Source: Chitinophagaceae bacterium
GTDB taxonomy: Bacteria > Bacteroidota > Bacteroidia > Chitinophagales > Chitinophagaceae
Direction of reading: 5' to 3'
NCBI GenBank assembly: GCA_003526435.1
Contig: DPWF01000190.1
Location: 250-12,619 of the forward strand
DNA: 12,370 bases
The notes under the pieces were generated by a model. It had not been told where the DNA came from and searched no databases. It was given only the letters and a program-made list of their open reading frames with translations. Shown here piece after piece: positions 9,289 to 12,370 of this stretch (within the stretch, counting starts at the first letter, position 1; the number at the start of each line of letters is the position of its first letter). A program made the position numbers and the translations under genes.

Positions 9289-11391
9289 ATGATTAAAAGG
9301 GTTGAGAAATGGAAAACGCTGCTGGGTAGCAGTATAATGGCCCTGTTTATTTTGTCGGCTTGTTCTGGCCTGACAGGTAAAAAAAACAGACTTCAGTATG
9401 CGTCAAGTCCATACCTGCAGCAGCATGCCGATAACCCTGTAGACTGGTATGAATGGGGTGATGAAGCACTGAATAAAGCCAAAAAAGAAAACAAACCCCT
9501 GCTCATCAGTATTGGCTATGCCTCCTGTCACTGGTGCCATGAAATGGAAAAAGAATCATTCATGGATACGGCAGTAGCGAGGATCATGAATGAAAAATTT
9601 GTCTGTATAAAAATTGATCGTGAAGAAAGACCCGATATCGACAATATTTATATGAATGCCCTGCAATTGATTTCGGGAAATGCAGGCTGGCCCTTAAATG
9701 CATTTGCCTTACCAGATGGCAAACCATTTTTCGCAGGCACTTACTATACCAATAAGAATTGGAAAAGTTTGTTACAAAGTATCAGCAAGGCATACACGAC
9801 GCAACATAGTCTGGTAGTAACACAAGCCAATGCATTGGTAAATGGTATGAACAGTGATGAGTTGAAATTAATTGTTCCGGCAGCTTCAGCCAGTAAACCT
9901 GTTATGCAGGAATACAAAATACTCTACGATAGTGTGTATAAAAAAATTGACCTGCATAACGGTGGGCTGAAGGGAACACAAAAATTTCCAACACCTGCGC
10001 TGACCGAATTTTTGCTGCAACATTATTATCTCACAGGCGACACAACAGCATTAAAAGCAGCTACCACTAACCTGAACAAAATGGCTTTGGGTGGTATTTA
10101 CGATCATATAGGTGGTGGTTTCGCACGGTATACAACAGACAGCCTGTGGCGTGTACCTCATTTTGAAAAGATGCTGTACGATAATGGTCAACTCATCAGC
10201 CTATATGCACACGCTTATCAGCTAACTAAAAATGAATTGTATAAAGAAGTAATAACTGAAACGATCGGCTTTATAGAAAAATCGATGCACGCACAGGGTG
10301 GAGGTTATTACAGTTCCTTGAATGCAGACACCGAAGCAGGAGAAGGGGAATACTATTTATGGAAGAAAAAAGACTGGATTGCAGTGCTGGGTAACGATCC
10401 TTTAATAACAGATTATTTCAATGTAACAGAAAAAGGAAACTGGAAGAATGGCAACAATATTCTGTATGCTGTATATGCCCCCGCCACCTATGCAATGGCG
10501 AGAAAAATAAGGGTTGAAGAATTGAAGCAGCAACTGGCCCGGGCGAAAGCCAAATTATTGATCGAAAGAAATAAACGCAAAAAACCGGCAGTAGATACCA
10601 AGATCATTGCTGCATGGAATGGCATATTGATAAAAGGATATGCAGATGCTTATGCTGCAACCGGAACAGAAGAATACCTGCAGAAAGCAAAAGCCTGCGC
10701 CTCTTTTATAGAACAGAACCTGTTGATGAACGACGGATCAATAAAACGTGTATTCAAAGACGGCAAGGCAACGGTTGAAGGATTTCTTGACGACTATGCC
10801 TGGACAGCTTCCGCTTTTATAAGATTATATGAAGTAAGTTTCGATCAGCATTGGATGGATCTGGCTCAAAAGATTGCAGCCTATGTAACAAAACATTTTT
10901 CCCATACAGAAACAAACCTGTTTTATTATACAAAGTCCGGAACACCGCATCTCATCATGAAAAAAACGGCGGTAACAGATGATGATCTTCCGTCGGCCAA
11001 TGCAGTCATGGCTAAAGTGCTGTATAATATCGGAACAGCATATCACGACACAGCATATACCAGCCGGGCTCATAAAATGCTGGCAACTGTAACACCACGT
11101 ATAAAAAAATTTACAGATTATCATATTCAGTGGGCCGCTTTAACGGGATTACTGGCAGCTAAAAACTATGAAGTAGTGGTGATGGGGAAGGATGCGCTTC
11201 AAGCCAACCAGTTATTACTGGAATATTATCTGCCAACCAGCCTGATACTCGGTAGCACCGAAAAAGAAACCCTTCCACTGATGGAGCAAAAGTATGTAGC
11301 AGGTAAAACAATGATATACGTATGTACCAATCAGTTATGTAAAAGACCGGAAGAAGAAGTACCCAGAGCGATAGACCAGATAAAGCCATAA
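9289..11391 (+). CDS. YyaL/SSP411-family thioredoxin-domain lipoprotein (DUF255)
   Basis: This 700-residue protein has a thioredoxin-like N-terminal domain fused to an (alpha/alpha)6-barrel-like region. The family opening [13 protein letters not shown] (about 49-61) is followed by [14 protein letters not shown] with the C80-H-W-C83 redox pair, then [11 protein letters not shown] and NAGWPLNAF. Downstream family blocks include [10 protein letters not shown] and [14 protein letters not shown] (about 275-302), [21 protein letters not shown] (about 338-358), [13 protein letters not shown] (about 443-455) and [14 protein letters not shown] (about 497-510). A C-x4-C pair (Cys679, Cys684) lies near the C-terminus. 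It looks full length. The first 25 residues form a lipoprotein signal with lipobox LSAC (Cys25), which implies an extracytoplasmic thiol protein, whereas Bacillus YyaL has no such signal. It may serve redox maintenance of neighbouring secreted proteins, but the family's reaction is poorly defined. It starts 4 bases after the preceding stop. Confidence 0.93.
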   Translation: MIKRVEKWKTLLGSSIMALFILSACSGLTGKKNRLQYASSPYLQQHADNPVDWYEWGDEALNKAKKENKPLLISIGYASCHWCHEMEKESFMDTAVARIMNEKFVCIKIDREERPDIDNIYMNALQLISGNAGWPLNAFALPDGKPFFAGTYYTNKNWKSLLQSISKAYTTQHSLVVTQANALVNGMNSDELKLIVPAASASKPVMQEYKILYDSVYKKIDLHNGGLKGTQKFPTPALTEFLLQHYYLTGDTTALKAATTNLNKMALGGIYDHIGGGFARYTTDSLWRVPHFEKMLYDNGQLISLYAHAYQLTKNELYKEVITETIGFIEKSMHAQGGGYYSSLNADTEAGEGEYYLWKKKDWIAVLGNDPLITDYFNVTEKGNWKNGNNILYAVYAPATYAMARKIRVEELKQQLARAKAKLLIERNKRKKPAVDTKIIAAWNGILIKGYADAYAATGTEEYLQKAKACASFIEQNLLMNDGSIKRVFKDGKATVEGFLDDYAWTASAFIRLYEVSFDQHWMDLAQKIAAYVTKHFSHTETNLFYYTKSGTPHLIMKKTAVTDDDLPSANAVMAKVLYNIGTAYHDTAYTSRAHKMLATVTPRIKKFTDYHIQWAALTGLLAAKNYEVVVMGKDALQANQLLLEYYLPTSLILGSTEKETLPLMEQKYVAGKTMIYVCTNQLCKRPEEEVPRAIDQIKP

Positions 11392-11403
11392 ACAAAACGA
11401 TTC

Positions 11404-11580
11404 ATGCAAATAAGGCACGCATATTTTCTTTCTTTCAAACGGCAACTCTTTACAGGATGGCTGGTTGTAAGCAGGTGTCTGTATGCATGGCTGTTGATGC
11501 ATATCGGTATCTGCGTTTCAGCGCAACAGGTTTTCCCTTTATACAAAAGCGAAATTCCCGGAGCCAGACCAACTCAATAG
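11404..11580 (+). pseudogene. Severed signal peptide and N-terminus of the downstream alpha/beta hydrolase
   Basis: This 58-codon frame begins 12 bases after the preceding stop and is in the same frame as the hydrolase at 11602. Its end reads VSAQQVFPLYKSEIPGARPTQ. That is how secreted hydrolases of this group usually begin after their signal peptide, with probable signal-peptidase cleavage at VSA|QQ (after residue 40). The hydrophobic core is about residues 25-40. The part before it is long and contains K12-R13 and R24, so either the true start is unclear or the region has decayed. The frame stops at TAG 11578-11580. Six codons later (QEIKS, then TAG 11596-11598, then GGT) the frame reaches ATG 11602. 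The piece has no meaning as a separate gene; it is best read as the 5' part of an interrupted hydrolase gene spanning 11404-12354. Confidence 0.75.
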
Positions 11581-11601
11581 CAGGAAATAAAATCGTAGGG
11601 T

Positions 11602-12354
11602 ATGTTTCGTTCAGTTACACAACCTGCACTTGAACTTTTTCAACCAGATAAAAATAAAGCAAACGGAACTGCCATTATTATATGTCCGGGAGGAGGCTAT
11701 AGTGTAATTGTGTACGATGGTGAAGGTGTTAACACGGCAAAACAATTCACAGAAAAAGGGCTAACGGTTTTTGTTTTAAAGTACCGTCTCCCCGATGACT
11801 CAATTATGCAGGATAAAACAATTGGTCCGCTCCAGGATATACAGCAGGCGATAAAACTGGTACGGGAGAACGCTGCAAAATGGGGAATAGATCCATCTAA
11901 AATAGGTATTGCAGGCTTTTCGGCCGGAGGACATCTGGCATCAACCGCAGCAACACATTATAACAACTCAGTAATAAACAACCCGGAGAACACCAGTCTA
12001 CGTCCCGATTTTCAGATACTCGTATATCCTGTGATCAGTATGCAGGAAGGTCTTACACATAAAGACTCAAGAAAAAAATTATTGGGCGACAGTCCATCAA
12101 AACAAACAGTTGATTATTTCTCCAATGAATTGATGGTAACGGAGAAAACAGCACCAGCATATATAACACATGCTTCAGATGATAAAGTGGTGACCGTAAA
12201 TAACAGTATCAGGTATTATGAAGCGTTACAGTCGAAGAAAGTACCGGTAGAAATGCATCTCTACCAAAAGGGAGATCATGGATTTATATTCAGGATGAAA
12301 GAATGGACAGAACCTTTATTCACCTGGATGAAAGCCAACAGATGGATCAACTGA
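11602..12354 (+). CDS. Alpha/beta hydrolase (acetyl-xylan-esterase-like), catalytic domain without its signal peptide
   Basis: The 250-residue open frame contains an apparently complete alpha/beta-hydrolase core. It has an oxyanion-type CPGGGY turn (about 28-33) and the nucleophile elbow GFSAGGH with Ser107. The acid is Asp193 or Asp194 in HASDDKVV, and the catalytic base is His226 in KGDHGF. Family blocks include VLKYRLPDDS (about 58-67) and GPLQDIQQAIKLVREN (about 75-90). Related proteins are often annotated as xylanase or acetyl esterases and probably remove acyl groups from carbohydrates; the actual substrate is unknown. The natural gene should start upstream at about 11404, but two in-frame TAG codons intervene. 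The ATG at 11602 lies one codon past the second TAG, so re-initiation could yield a cytoplasmic form of the enzyme. It is the last gene of the apparent operon and ends TGA-TAA. Confidence 0.85.
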   Translation: MFRSVTQPALELFQPDKNKANGTAIIICPGGGYSVIVYDGEGVNTAKQFTEKGLTVFVLKYRLPDDSIMQDKTIGPLQDIQQAIKLVRENAAKWGIDPSKIGIAGFSAGGHLASTAATHYNNSVINNPENTSLRPDFQILVYPVISMQEGLTHKDSRKKLLGDSPSKQTVDYFSNELMVTEKTAPAYITHASDDKVVTVNNSIRYYEALQSKKVPVEMHLYQKGDHGFIFRMKEWTEPLFTWMKANRWIN

Positions 12355-12370
12355 TAACTGGTATACACAT

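Noticed and set aside
11404..12354. Genome-wide reassignment of TAG to an amino acid to explain the interrupted hydrolase
   Set aside because: The other five genes have no internal TAG, two of them use TAG as a stop, and they match family lengths with the standard code. Mutation or sequence error is simpler.

Overview
The window looks like a chromosomal segment of a Bacteroidota bacterium, most likely from the Chitinophagaceae or a close relative. The evidence is a SusC/SusD outer-membrane uptake pair, four consecutive genes with N-terminal lipoprotein signals, moderately AT-rich DNA and mostly no Shine-Dalgarno sequences. The family placement is an impression from protein style, not a database result. 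Every supported gene is on the + strand.

Region 1 (2-4340) holds the 3' four-fifths of a SusC-type TonB-dependent transporter, which is cut by the window start. A complete SusD-type surface lipoprotein follows after 18 bases, and a clear intrinsic terminator at 4304-4340 closes the unit. A 192-base gap (4280-4471) holds that terminator and at best a weak promoter candidate.

Region 2 (4472-12354) looks like one operon with gaps of 13, 4 and 12 bases. Its genes encode a vanadium-haloperoxidase/PAP2-superfamily lipoprotein, an 1114-residue lipoprotein with FG-GAP/VCBS repeats on both sides of an ASPIC/UnbV domain (CRTAC1-like), a YyaL/SSP411-type thioredoxin-fold lipoprotein, and an alpha/beta hydrolase of the acetyl-xylan-esterase-like type. 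The hydrolase is broken: its signal peptide and mature N-terminus lie in the same frame at 11404-11577, but two in-frame TAG codons (11578-11580 and 11596-11598) separate them from the catalytic domain, which can restart at ATG 11602.

Taken together, nearly all products are predicted to act in the outer membrane, on the cell surface or in the periplasm. A reasonable inference is an uptake module (SusCD) with an accessory set that oxidises, dephosphorylates or deacylates its substrate. The substrate cannot be read from the sequence, and there is no glycoside hydrolase, polysaccharide lyase, sulfatase or regulator in the window. No tRNA, rRNA, CRISPR array, insertion sequence or phage gene was seen.
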